Assembly (NCBI RefSeq): GCF_041956535.1
Contig: NW_027192205.1
Location: forward strand, 62,001 to 126,000
Direction: 5' to 3'
Length of the DNA: 64,000 nucleotides
Origin: Calcarisporiella thermophila CBS 279.70
Taxonomy: Eukaryota; Calcarisporiellomycota
Shown here: positions 46,339-57,269 of the stretch, piece after piece
Position numbering within the stretch: position 1 is the first letter of the stretch
Layout of the letters: each line of letters starts with the position of its first letter
Notes under the pieces: generated by a model
Told to the model about the DNA's origin: nothing
Databases searched by the model: none
The model's input: only the letters and a program-made list of their open reading frames with translations
Program-made: the position numbers and the translations under genes

Positions 46339-49196
46339 GATTCCTCAGAGATCACAATGAATATTGCCGTAACTAAGAATTATAATATTGAAAATGTGTA
46401 AAGACGCTTCATTTCACCATCCAATTTATATTGTCTTGGAGATTATGACTCATGTAATCTTGAGACTCGAACATAGTGAAATCAGATTCGGCGTAGATGC
46501 ACAAAATTGCAAAGCTTACCTGAAAATGCATATTAAATTTTAGCCTTATTCGATTCTCTCATTAAGTGTAATCAAACCAGCTAATGCTTCTATTTCACCA
46601 AAGTGTGTTTGAAGCGTGACTAGGCGCCACGAATCTCGATCTCGGACAGTGAAATATAATACCTTTGGACCAGTAAAATGCGTGGACGGCAATAATCTCC
46701 TACTCTAGGAGGAGGATATGCCTTCTATAGAGTTCAACTTCTCATACTAAATTAACAATACATAGTTTTTCAGAGTAACAATGTATTAGTCATCCGTCCC
46801 ATTAACCTTCTCAGCTATTACTAGTGATTAAAATCTTAATTAACCTTGTTTTAATAATTGCGTGGAAAAGTTAGCTATAATAGTAGAACTATATTTTTAT
46901 TCCTTAATCTATGGGAGTCATAAATGCGACAGTACACCGAACATTCTTATGATCATTCATGCGTATAAATGGTTTTGTGTTGATATATTGTAGGTTAAGT
47001 ATCAAATATACGCACCTTCCAACTTAAGCTTTTGCAAGATTGCACAATATTAGTACTCTATATAAATGCGCCTATTTTTTTCCCATGCTCCAGCATGAAT
47101 TTAATATTTAGTTTTGGCATGATACTATGGGAGAAAGAATTTGCACCCGCATTAATAAAAGCATTTGGTAACTATACTCTACAGTGACGATGATGTGTTC
47201 TTAAAAATCTTTTTTTTATTGCTCCATCTGATTTTTTTTAGTTTTGAAATCCTGAGAAAATCAATTAGAGTTGTCGGGTAAATTCATATATTCGTTGTAA
47301 TACTTGGCTAGTAAGCTATTTGACAAACCGTCATCGATGTGGTGTACAATTTTAGCATACGATCAAGTAACTCAATTACTATCTCCACTATTACTGGTTT
47401 GGGTTAAAAAAAGTATACTTCAGGTAAATCGGAAGCATGCCGCAATAGCAAAAGCTAGCCTCGATAGAGATTTTAAATCTCAATTAGTGGATATCCTTCG
47501 AGAAGGAGGTGAAGACGAGTTTCCATGAAGAGCAAATGGAATATTGAAATTGAAATTTGGTTAGCCAGATTGGATCCTTTAAAGTTACTTTTGTTCAGAG
47601 ATTTCTTCCTCAATAAAAATTTCTACAACCAATAATTCAATCTTTCCTTTTAATAATTGACGTTTTACATTTCCTTGGGCGTCTCCAAGTTATCCAGTTT
47701 CCTAATAATCCTACGTGTCATATTTAGCGGGGTAATAGTGATAGGCTCGATCTAATATTTTCCAAGCTGTCATGCGACTTTTCCGCGAGGTACTGCCTAT
47801 GGGTAACTTTGTTATTTCAGCCAATGGACAAGCGGGTTTCTCACCCGCTTTTTTTTTTGTGTCGTTACGCGTACTCCTGATGTGTTGCTACAGGACTACT
47901 TAGGCTGTTTGCTTAACTAATTTGAAATTGTCATTGATGCTTTCAACGATATTTTTTCGCCTGCAAGTTTGCAATCAAATACGATTTATTATAATCGACT
48001 GGCTAGGGTTGGATAAAAATTGGGCCCCAATTTAGTAAGAAAATTATGGCCAGACATTGAGAGGATGAGTGGTGAATTCAATGAGTTGACGAGTTTAATC
48101 AGTATACAGTATGAAGTTACAATCTCTTGTATTCTTCTTATCTCTTCATATTTGCTATCAATCACGCAGTTACAAGAATAAGCAAACAGGAGCATATGGG
48201 GTTAATAAGTGATTCGGAATATCTACCAAACTCTATGGCAAATCCCACGATATAGCTTTACTCTTCTGCTTTGACAAGGCATACATGCTTATTGACGAGA
48301 AGAAAGACAATGAATATGAAAATTGCAATCTTAGGCTCCGCTTTTGGCAGCATTTCATTAGTTGTGTCACTTGTTTTTTTGGTTTTTTTGCCGCTAATAA
48401 TAAGAATGGCCCCCATTCAAAAAGTACAGTTGAATCTATTTTAGCCTTTTCCCTACCTAGCAACTTAGGATGTCCTAGTAGCTAATAAACTACCTGAATG
48501 CCCTGCATCGCTACAACTTGTTCAGTACAGAAATCCATTATTTGGTGTATTAGATCAGCATGGGGATCATCTCTGGAATGCCTTGAGTTAAGCACCAGCA
48601 ACGCTCATTTTATCAAACGTAGAAGAGAGCGAGAGGCACTTGTGCGATTTGCTTGTCTAGCTGCTGTGAAAATATAGCCTACAGCAGCACTAACCCATGC
48701 AATTGTCACAGGCTATATGGCTACTATGATTGGAATTTCACCTGCTCGGTCCAAGATTTATCTTACATACCCACCTGAAAAGCCCTGACGGCTCTCTCCT
48801 TATATGTGACCGAGCCCGAGTTGTCAAGGGATATTCAATGGCTGGCTGTAGCAATATCTCAAGGGGTTGTAGACTCGAGTGAATGTGGTGAGGCGACCGT
48901 TCACGTTGCATTATTACGGGTCGTACAAAAAGACCTGCCAGGGCAAAATCGTATTCGATGTTAAAATATCATTCTGCGTGCCTCTCAACGTGCTGAAGTT
49001 TCTCTTATCCTTAGTGTTGCATGTGAAAGATGATGCATACAGGGAGGATTGCGATAGCCCAAACACTCTAAGGTACCATCAGGACATTTAACTTAACAGC
49101 ATATTGACCGCGTTTTTTAACATCCTACTTTGGTTAACCTGAGAAAATGACCGAAAAATTGCTCAATCTAATAAAGACAAAAGGGGTGGATTAGAT
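46339..49196. other. Gene-poor interval, 2.9 kb
   Basis: No intact gene. Short frames at 47304-47528 and 48879-49091 show no recognisable family. A hairpin with T tract occurs at 47830-47858. The region probably contains decayed insertions. Confidence 0.4.
47830..47858 (+). other. Perfect 8-bp hairpin followed by a T10 tract (terminator-like)
   Basis: AAGCGGGT (47830-47837), a 5-base loop and ACCCGCTT (47843-47850) form a perfect stem, directly followed by T to 47858. The shape is that of an intrinsic bacterial terminator, and the T run would also serve RNA polymerase III. No small RNA gene is recognised immediately upstream, so the role is open. Confidence 0.5.
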
Positions 49197-49544
49197 CTAC
49201 AAAGACTCCCGAGAAGAAGTCGAAATTGTTTCAGGACAGGTTGCTTTCAACCACTTTCTCTCATTGTACTTCAATACCGATATAGGTAATCCTTCACTCT
49301 GCGGATGAGATCTCAGTGTGGCCAACCTGAAAGCCTGTTGGCAACAACTCGCTGCCATCTCTATGATGCACGTGTACATAGCAGTTGGCCTTGTTATTCC
49401 TGTCAGTTTAGTGGTTAGGCGGTTTCCTCCATCGCTGTACAAGTGAGAAATTGGCACGAGGAAACGACTGAGCATGTCAGCTTCAATATTTTGACCATGG
49501 AGATATTGGCTAAGAGCTGGTTTAGCGTATTTACTCCGACACAC
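49197..49544 (-). mobile_element. Probable decayed reverse-transcriptase/RNase H retroelement fragment
   Basis: The minus-strand frame contains YLHGQNIEADMLSRF. This resembles the strongly conserved end of retrotransposon RNase H domains (G-x-x-N-x-x-AD-x-LSR). The flanking sequence on the same strand breaks into several frames with stops, and no LTRs or intact reverse transcriptase core are visible, so it is a remnant at best. The call rests on one motif. Confidence 0.4.
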
Positions 49545-50616
49545 ATAAATCTCTACATTTCTCTCAAAGGCTCTCGAGTTACAGCGGGAGGGTCTCTCCC
49601 ACTCCTGCCCATCCTAAGCCAACTGACATCCGGGATCCCAAGCTATATGATCAAATCCAAATGCCAATCGTTTGCAACCACTAACAAGTTGGTGGAAGAG
49701 CTGGAGATTATTTGTTACTCTGGGCTTCTAGAGATCCCTTCCAGTGTATGAAAATCGACTTACTATGACAATACCGAGACTTCAGAGACCCTAGGAGAGA
49801 CAATAGATCAAAGCAACTAAATCCTTAATTTTCTGAATACATGCGTCCAAATTTGAGGTGGTTTATTTTAATTATTGCAGTCATACTAGTCGATTATGAA
49901 GATGCACGTGCCATTCGTAGCCAGGTGGAAATATCAATATAAATAGCTAGAGTTCTGAATATAATTCAGCGTTTCCGATGAATTGGCTCATCTGTGGAAA
50001 CTTTAATTTTCTAAACACTTTGCTGCGAAAACGTGAGTCCTTCCCTAAGTATCTAAAATCTTAGAATAATTCCATCTCATGAACTGTTTTTTTGCTAAGT
50101 TTTTAAGATCTTGATTCAGGTATAGAATCAAGGATAGTTGTTTTGGACAAACCAGCTGAGGTCAAGGATCTTGTCATTAGTATTAATCGATGCCGTCAGT
50201 CTTTGTCATCTCGTCAAAACTGCTTAGAGATATATATGCATCTGCTCCAATATTTCTAGCGATGCCTTCCAGAGAAAGCTAGAATCGGATTTAGGGGAGA
50301 AGCACTTTGTAAACAGCATTGGCATTTACAATCAAATACGAAAGGTCTTGATTTTTAGCATTTTTCTTTATTGGTGAATGTGAAATATAAGTGTATTTAG
50401 TTATGTATTGGATTGGGGGGTTTTCTTCCACAAATTTTGGAAGAACATAGAAAAGAGAAGAAGCATCCAAGGAAATATTTCAAAGGGAATGTATGTCATC
50501 GTTCAATATAGAGAATAAATAAATGAGAGGAGACACTTAAAGAGAGGACTGGGTTATACGTTAAAATGGTAAAAAAAACAGGGCAGCGCACAAATCATTT
50601 ACCAATAAATAATCAC
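49545..50616. other. Gene-poor interval, 1.1 kb
   Basis: A 102-codon plus-strand frame at 49443-49751 overlaps the antisense of the possible retroelement remnant and has no family resemblance. The remainder, 49750-50616, is AT-rich 3' flank of the type I membrane protein gene. Confidence 0.4.
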
Positions 50617-51749
50617 CTACTCCTGCGAGGACAAGAGTTCCTTCTTCTCTTCCACCTCCTCTTCCGTCGTTGTCTTCTTAACAGTAACAACCACATTTTC
50701 GTATTGGGGAGGGGGAATGGGCTGCGAAATGGAAGAGTATCCGTGGCGTTTCGCAAGCAAGAAGCAAGCTACAGCGACGAAAATTGCCCGAAGAGCAAGG
50801 AGGGCGAGCGCGGCAACCACACCAACGGCAATGGAGATTGTGAAATGCACGAAATCGGATTGCTGCATCCACCAGTCGGTCAACTTGGCTACAAAGTCGT
50901 CCTCAGGCTCCGACAACACGTCAGGCTCAGATGAGACCGCAGCATCGTCATTAGGAACAGGGCTCATAGGCAAAGCTGGGAGGGCATCGATGGCGGATGC
51001 CGGAGGGGGAGAATTGATCGCCTCATCCATCTTTGAAATAGTGATAAGGGTAGGGGCATGTCGGATAAGTTTACCCAGACCATCGATCTCAAGAACCTGT
51101 TGAGCAGCTTGAGTTTGAACCACTGTAACGCCGTTGACCTCTACAACGCGCTCCATAACAGTAATTCGGAGAATTTCGATAGCATCCAACGTAAGGACAC
51201 GTTCCGCCTGTGCCAATACCTCAACAGCAACAATGCCGCGATCGAACATGTTTTCAACCACATCCATTTGTTCCTCAGTCTGGATTTGAGGGCCTGCAGC
51301 AATGGCTGCATCCACATTGACACGTGAGACGCCCAGTTGTAGGGGATGACCGTTGAGGCAGAGCTGTAAAAAAAAGGACGAATTTGGATCAATATAAATT
51401 ATTTCGCAACCTTCCTGAGGTTGATATAGCCATTACATACCTGATTATCCTTGATGTCGAATTTAATAGATACGGACATGATACGCTCTGCTAGCAAACT
51501 ACCGTCATCATCCACTAAGTCGTCCACGCGTTCCACTGTAACTGTCAATTCCTCAGTATCAGGTGAAATACGCTGTTCACTAACGTCCAGAGTTGTGGTG
51601 GACTTGTCCTCCATGGGGGCGGCTTGAACGAGCGCTGGTCATTTATGGTTAATCATTAATAATCAACCCTCGGAAAATATTCAACCAAGAGAATCATTAC
51701 CTTGTAAAAGCACCAAGACAATTAAGAGCACTGAAAAAAATCGTTTCAT
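50617..51749 (-). CDS. Type I single-span membrane protein of unknown function
   Basis: Exons 51749-51701, 51634-51441 and 51363-50617 give 329 aa. Signal peptide MKRFFSVLLIVLVLLQALVQ is split by the first intron. The extracellular part, about 230 residues, is rich in Val, Asp and Glu and lacks cysteine pairs apart from one (LCLNGHPLQLG). One membrane span follows (HFTISIAVGVVAALALLALR, extended by IFVAVACFLLA). The cytosolic tail is about 45 residues with PIPPPQYENVVV and a Lys/Glu-rich end. The PPPQY sequence resembles a PPxY WW-domain ligand, and YENV resembles an endocytic Tyr signal, so trafficking is plausible. I do not recognise the ectodomain. Confidence 0.75.
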
Positions 51750-52123
51750 TTCGACTAAATTCAAAAAGCAGATAAAAAGAGATGAGGTTGATTTTCAACG
51801 GAAAAAAAAACTAAAGGATAACAGATAAAAAAACAGCGGCCAAGGAATATTACAAGTGGGTTGGGCTGTGCGAACTTAAAATGAAAAAAAAATGGAGATA
51901 GCATGTGACTGCGCTTTATATTTAGTGTTCCAAGGTGATTGGCAAGCCTCTGGGGAAATCCATCTATTGAAACATGGCTTCCATTCCATTCGACTTTTCA
52001 AGGCTCTTCCAGATGCAGTTTGTTTTCTCAAATTGGATTAAGTCAAAAATGTGCGAATGACTCTTTATAGTACATAAAACAAGAAGAAGCAATTATACAA
52101 ATAGTACATAGCAAAATTTCGTC

Positions 52124-53106
52124 TCACGCAATCTTGCTGTAGACGATTAATCCTATGAGTGCAACGACCGCCAAAAGAATAACACTGGATATCATGCGAT
52201 TAGTGGCGGCTCTACAATTCCATAGGGTAAGTCGGCCTTCGCTAAAATAAGACTCATGTTTCAACCGTCATACCTCCACGCAATTCCTCTAATCGTTCTG
52301 TGAGCTCTTTCTAGCTCGACGTCGGCCTGTCCCAACTCCTGCTGGGTGAATTGTATCTGCTCTCGCTGTTGTCGTAGTGCTCCTAATACCCCCGCGCCAA
52401 TGCTCTCGGTTTCTACAGCAATGCGGTTTGCGTTATCTAGTCTACGATTAGCGTCCACCACTCGGTGGTATCCACTTAGAAGATGGGCGCGCTGAGAGAA
52501 GTTCCCAGCGTCATAATCCTCACTGGTAGTAGTGTATTCATATGCGTTGGGAAAATTATGAATGACACGTTTCTAATAGAAAGGCAGGATAAGTAGTAGG
52601 ATACTGATATTCTACGTGAAACATGGAGTAAAGGATTACCACATCTCTTTTCAGTCGCTGCAAATCGGCTCTATAACTCTCAAGGCGTGCATTAATTCGT
52701 GGTTGCGAAAACTGTGGCACATTAAACACCTCTATTTCCATTTGATTCACCTATAGATAGAATTAGCATATAGGCTGAGTTCTGACTAAATGGCCTAAAA
52801 ATAATTACAATCTCTTCAGCTTCTGCCAGCTCTCTATCTGTCACTCGGAGGATGGTTTCCCGTTGTTCTTAATGAGGTTACAGGTTATATAGCTTCCGGA
52901 GCGGAAGAGATCAAGACATCAAATGTAGAGTTACCTCCTTTTAGTTTGGGCAGATCGTGGTATAATTTTGTTTGGATTGCCTGGGCAATCGCTGCATAGT
53001 CTAGTTCATAACTCTCAAATAATTCTAAAGTATCATGTAAAATGGTTGATATAAACGATTCTCATGCGAACGAAATAGAACTGCAGTTACCTGATCCTGC
53101 TTCCAT
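52124..53106 (-). CDS. VTI1: Vti1, Qb-SNARE
   Basis: Exons 53106-53091, 53024-52935, 52867-52809, 52750-52640, 52572-52274 and 52211-52124 give 220 aa (yeast 217). The protein starts MEAGSELFESYELDYAAIAQ, an N-terminal three-helix Habc-type domain of Vti1. The SNARE helix is RIAVETESIGAGVLGALRQQ followed by REQIQFTQQELGQADVELER, the zero-layer Gln lying in the RQQRE segment. It ends in a C-terminal anchor (MISSVILLAVVALIGLIVYS). Vti1 pairs with several syntaxins in Golgi, endosome and vacuole fusion, and with VAMP7-type SNAREs such as the one at 29-30 kb. All six phases fit. Confidence 0.95.
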
Positions 53107-53854
53107 AGCTTATATAAAATTCAGAATTGGATGGGCTCTTCCAGATCAAGTTGAGCACTAAAATTTTGCCGCTGAGCTTATTAAATTTAAACGTGACCTG
53201 CTAGTATGACCGAATTTCTAGGGAGAATCAAATCAGAGGTCTTCTCGAATGCTGCAACTAGTCACCAACATCTTATTAGAAGAGGACTGGGTTTGCAAGC
53301 AATCTAAATGAATATAGAATACTAACGCTACTTACAATAACAATTGTTACTTCGTTTAGTTCCTGTAAATGTCAAACTTGATAGGGCCTATGATATTAAT
53401 CATCATAGATATTTCGTCAAACCTGAGCTGCCGCCTCAGCCTTATCCATGGATTAGTTTCCTGAATCCATTAGGGATCTTGTTAATAGACTCTCAAGTAT
53501 CCTCCCGCCTTTCTCCCACTGATGACCTGATATCTGAAGACATTAATCTGGTGGCTACTTCTACATGACCCTCTGATCAGACTTTGATAGGTGATCTTCG
53601 TTATTTTACTCTTATCATTAAAGAATACGATCCGGGTCTATTTTCTTTAACCCTTCTCCTCATTCCAACATTAAATGTATCCACTCGACCTTGAGCCTTC
53701 TTGGATATGCTTGTTGGATATACATCCCGGTTCTGTCGGATCCAATCCTCAATTCTATATTAATTTTAGGAAAGGCGGAATATTCCTTAAAATTTCCATT
53801 TCCTTGCAATTCTAGCAATATTCCTTTGTGGTTTTTGATTGACAAAGGATCTCA
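53107..53854. other. Divergent spacer with an unexplained open frame
   Basis: The interval between the starts of VTI1 and the Sec7-PH gene. A 75-codon plus-strand frame (53344-53568, with PELPPQPYPWISFLNPLGIL) opens right after a TTTAG acceptor-like site and could be an upstream exon of the Sec7-PH gene, but no splice path with compatible phase was found. Confidence 0.4.
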
Positions 53855-56034
53855 ATGAAAAAGTAAATATATCGTTTAATAAATGGATCGTTATTCCGAT
53901 GTTAAGCGCCATTCACTTTCTCCTTTAACATCATTAGTCCTGATTCAATTGACGAGGAGCAGCTCTCAAGCTACCTGAGAGACTATGATTTTTATGGTCA
54001 TGCAATTGATGTCGCCCTTCGGTTAGTATTTTTTTTTTTTCCCTTCTTAGGCGCTGGCCTCGTAAACATATTTTTATTTCTGATTTGTATAGGAAACTAC
54101 TTGGTAATTTCGCTCTTCCCAAAGAAGCACAGCAAATTGACCGTGTAGTAGCTGCATTCGCCAGGCGTTATCATGAATGCAACCCAACTCTTTTCCGTTC
54201 TGCAGGTATGCGATAACTTCTAATAGCCAGAGTAAAAAAAAAGCACCTATTTTATATAATGTGCCTCTAATGATATTAGATGAAACATATGCGGTTGCAT
54301 TTTCGCTACTACTTCTCCACACTGATGCACACAACAAACATGTAAAGACGAAGATGACGAAGAATCAATATATTAGGCAAACAAAACTCATAGAAGATGG
54401 AGATAAGATACCTATCGAAATCCTCGATGTATGAACGTGACATTTGATATGATTGAGGAATGGAAGTTACATAAAATTTTCTTTTTTCCTAGATTCTCTA
54501 CGATAACATCACCTATACCGAATTTACTTACCTCGAGGATGAGTTTCCTATTCCACAGCGGATGAAATCCTCGCATCGTCTTCTCTCCCCTACTGCACGT
54601 TCATTCTCAGACTCTAACCTTCTTCAAAAGCGGCTAAAACATACGGAAGAACATCTTCGTACTAAGGTCGAACAACTTATCCCGGAAAAGGATCCATTCA
54701 TTCGATATACTCCTTCGAACATAACAAATTTACGGAGAAGTTTTCGAACCCTCCGAAATATATCTATTGCTGGTGTACGGAGTCGGCAAACCCAGAGTCC
54801 GCACCACAACGCCAAAGATGCTGAGAGAAATACGGCGGATAAAAATGGTGTGGGAGCATGTGAGAATCGATTACGAGCAGTGAAAATGAGCATTTTAGAA
54901 AAGAAAAATGACTTGTCCCAAGGAGGCACAAAGGCCACCGTCCGGCTATGGCGTCCATATGGAGTGGCATTGACGGCAGGGCAGCTAGTTTTGTTTCCTG
55001 ACATTGAAACATTTAAGGAGCTGACGAATGGTGGCGAAACCGTATGTATTTACAGGGTTCTGCTCTAGTTTTCCTATATCGCGTGTACTGAGCACGTTTC
55101 TTCCCCCTCCATTTCCTCTTGATAGTCCGCTGCAAGCATGTTGCGCCCAAGTGTTATTCTCTCGATTCGAGATGGATTTTGTGTTCACGATCAATCCTAC
55201 CACAAGCACCCGCACGTATTCCGATTCGTGGAGCGTGACGGGCATGAGTACCTCTTCCGTGCGTCCGATGAAAACGAAATGAGGGATTGGATCATTTGGA
55301 TCAACTATGGAGCCGCTTGCCGAACGGTGGGAATCACCTTTCGCTCTCCACACGCTTCCCCTCATAAACTTGTCCAAGAACAGCACCACGATCTCGCTAA
55401 GCATGTGTCGGAATACTTGGAAAGTGTCCAATCCAAAATGTCAATCCATCAGGAGCAGCTTGAGAATGAGATGCGACTTCGTGGAAATCTGTGTGCCTTG
55501 ATTCCTTTGCAGAAGTCCACTCGAGATCGGATGCAGCACTTCATCGATACGGCAGCCACGCGGATACGGAGGCTCCGCTTGACACTTGCTAAACTCGAGA
55601 CTTATATGGACATTTTGACAAAGGAGTTGACGATACTGGGACAAAAGCGACCCATCATAAGGCCGCAGAGGTCTTCTTCCTCTTCCACTGCAACTACTTC
55701 ATCGCAAGGCTCTTCCCACACCAAGCCCTCCACTGACTCGAATGGATGGTGGAGTGAGTCACAGAAGCGTTCGGACACTTCGCCCTTAATACCTCGGCCA
55801 ATTAGAAGCAACAGCGGATCCAGAGTTCACCCTTTGCCGTCACTAGACATGAGATTGCTTGCCCCCCCGCTCCTGCGGTCCCCCACCACCAGCTCTGACA
55901 CGGAGTACGAAATAGATTCTGTGGTGACCCCCGATGCATGCCACATGAATTTTAGAGACGAAGCCAGTCTGCTGCTAAGAGGGGACCAGGATGATGTGCC
56001 TGAAGAGGATGGAGCTGAAGAATCGGAGAAATGA
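53855..56034 (+). CDS. Sec7-PH Arf guanine-nucleotide exchange factor (EFA6/Sec74-like), 5' end uncertain
   Basis: Modelled exons 53855-53862, 53938-54021, 54093-54205, 54280-54428, 54493-55041 and 55126-56034 give 603 aa with consistent phases. The second half of a Sec7 domain is clear: [30 protein letters not shown] (the Glu is the catalytic glutamic finger), [42 protein letters not shown] domain follows at about residues 262-362 ([20 protein letters not shown] to [13 protein letters not shown]), then a coiled coil (to about 460) and an acidic Ser-rich tail. The first 60 or so residues normally opening Sec7 are not found; the tiny first exon is a phase-compatible guess. Sec7 proteins activate Arf GTPases on membranes. 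Confidence 0.8.
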
Positions 56035-56484
56035 ATTCAGATTTCCATGTGCTAATAGATTTTCTAATGTGTTTGCTGACCTCCCTCAGTGACACGCGAT
56101 ACTTATAAAATGTACATATTTTTCAGTATTTTAAGTTTTTATGTGTCTCATTTTTATTCAATAAAACGGCCAGTGTCTCTTGTATTCGGATAGCTTTTTT
56201 CCTTTTTGTTTTTAGTTTAATCCGAATTTAGACTTGTAGGTATTAACAGATCGGATCCGAAAAAAGAGGCGATCCCAATCAGTTAGAGTCTGTTGAGTTC
56301 GAAATAGGAACTGCAAGTTACATAGTTCTCTCACTTTCATCATTGCCGTCTTCGCTCTTTTTCTTCCTTTCTTCTAAAACTCATATTCACGATTAATCAT
56401 GTCCCTCTCACCCTTCACAAAAATTCTCTGGAGTTATTCGTTAAATAAAAAATAATCAAACGTGATTTATTTATTGGTAATCCA
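56035..56484. other. Convergent 3' spacer, 450 bases
   Basis: Lies between the stops of the Sec7-PH and peroxidase genes. Contains an AATAAA-like element near 56159 that could be the Sec7-PH polyadenylation signal. No gene. Confidence 0.5.
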
Positions 56485-57269
56485 TCACGACAAGAGCTGC
56501 GCCAGAGGCATTAATGTGTTTAATCCAACTGGTTGCTGTGGTCTCTGCCAATCCGCTGGCAGTCTCTCATACGTGAACCACTCTCGGATCCATTTCACTG
56601 GAGCTTTTTTGCCATCGCCAAAAACAAACACAATCGTCACCGCTTCGAAATTAGCCGCCATCTTTTTAATCATATCAAAGCTGTATCTAGGATTCTCCGC
56701 TTTGCATTGCTGCTCTCTTAGTTTCCTCACTCTTTTTATATCGTCAAGCGTGATGTATTGCCCATCCTTACTCATAGATAGGAACTGTTCTAGGAGGGTT
56801 TGATTCAATTTAATATAATCTGGAGTGGTTCCAAAATCACTTCGCGTAATTGATGCATCGTGTTCGACTACATTGTGCGGATTCAAATCGGAAAGTTGGA
56901 AGCCCCCTGAGTGGAACATACCCAGAACCGTTGAAAAACCAAAAGGGAAGGCGACCACAGGGCTGATGTTATAAACATTCTGGAGAGCGTTTGTAAGATT
57001 CATGAACGAGATTCCTCTACCGCTTCGAGGTCTATGGTAGATAGAAGAAAGAATAGCTAAATATCTAGGTAGAGCAAGTGTTATCTGTTGAACCGAAAAG
57101 TTAATTACAAAAAGCCATGGTTTGCTAGAGTGTTCAACCCTGGACAAGAGGTGCGAGAATCGTTGGGTCCCGCTGGTATCCATTCACCGGCGGCTACCAA
57201 CGTGAATAGCAAAGGTGGTAAACAGAGCGCGATAACAAAAATAGACTTGATAATTCGAAGGAGATACAT
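56485..57269 (-). CDS. Secreted heme-thiolate peroxidase (chloroperoxidase/UPO family)
   Basis: Exons 57269-57109 and 57031-56485 give 235 aa. Signal peptide: LRIIKSIFVIALCLPPLLF, followed by TLVAAGEW. The proximal heme ligand motif is SCPGLNTLANHGFLPRSGRG with Cys42; the intron falls in HGF|L. The distal site is NVVEHDASITRSDFG with the acid-base Glu. GISFMNLTNALQNVYNISPV lies between them. Classical chloroperoxidase has PCP at the cysteine; here it is SCP. These extracellular enzymes use H2O2 for halogenation, peroxidation or oxygen transfer. Length is at the short end of the family. The neighbour on the right is the Ies2 gene, divergent. Confidence 0.9.

Noticed and set aside
47304-47528. 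74-codon plus-strand frame ending LREGGEDEFP
   Set aside because: No recognisable motif, no splice partner, isolated in the gene-poor interval.
53344-53568. 75-codon plus-strand frame as first exon of the Sec7-PH gene
   Set aside because: No donor/acceptor combination gives a compatible phase without stops; kept only as an open question.
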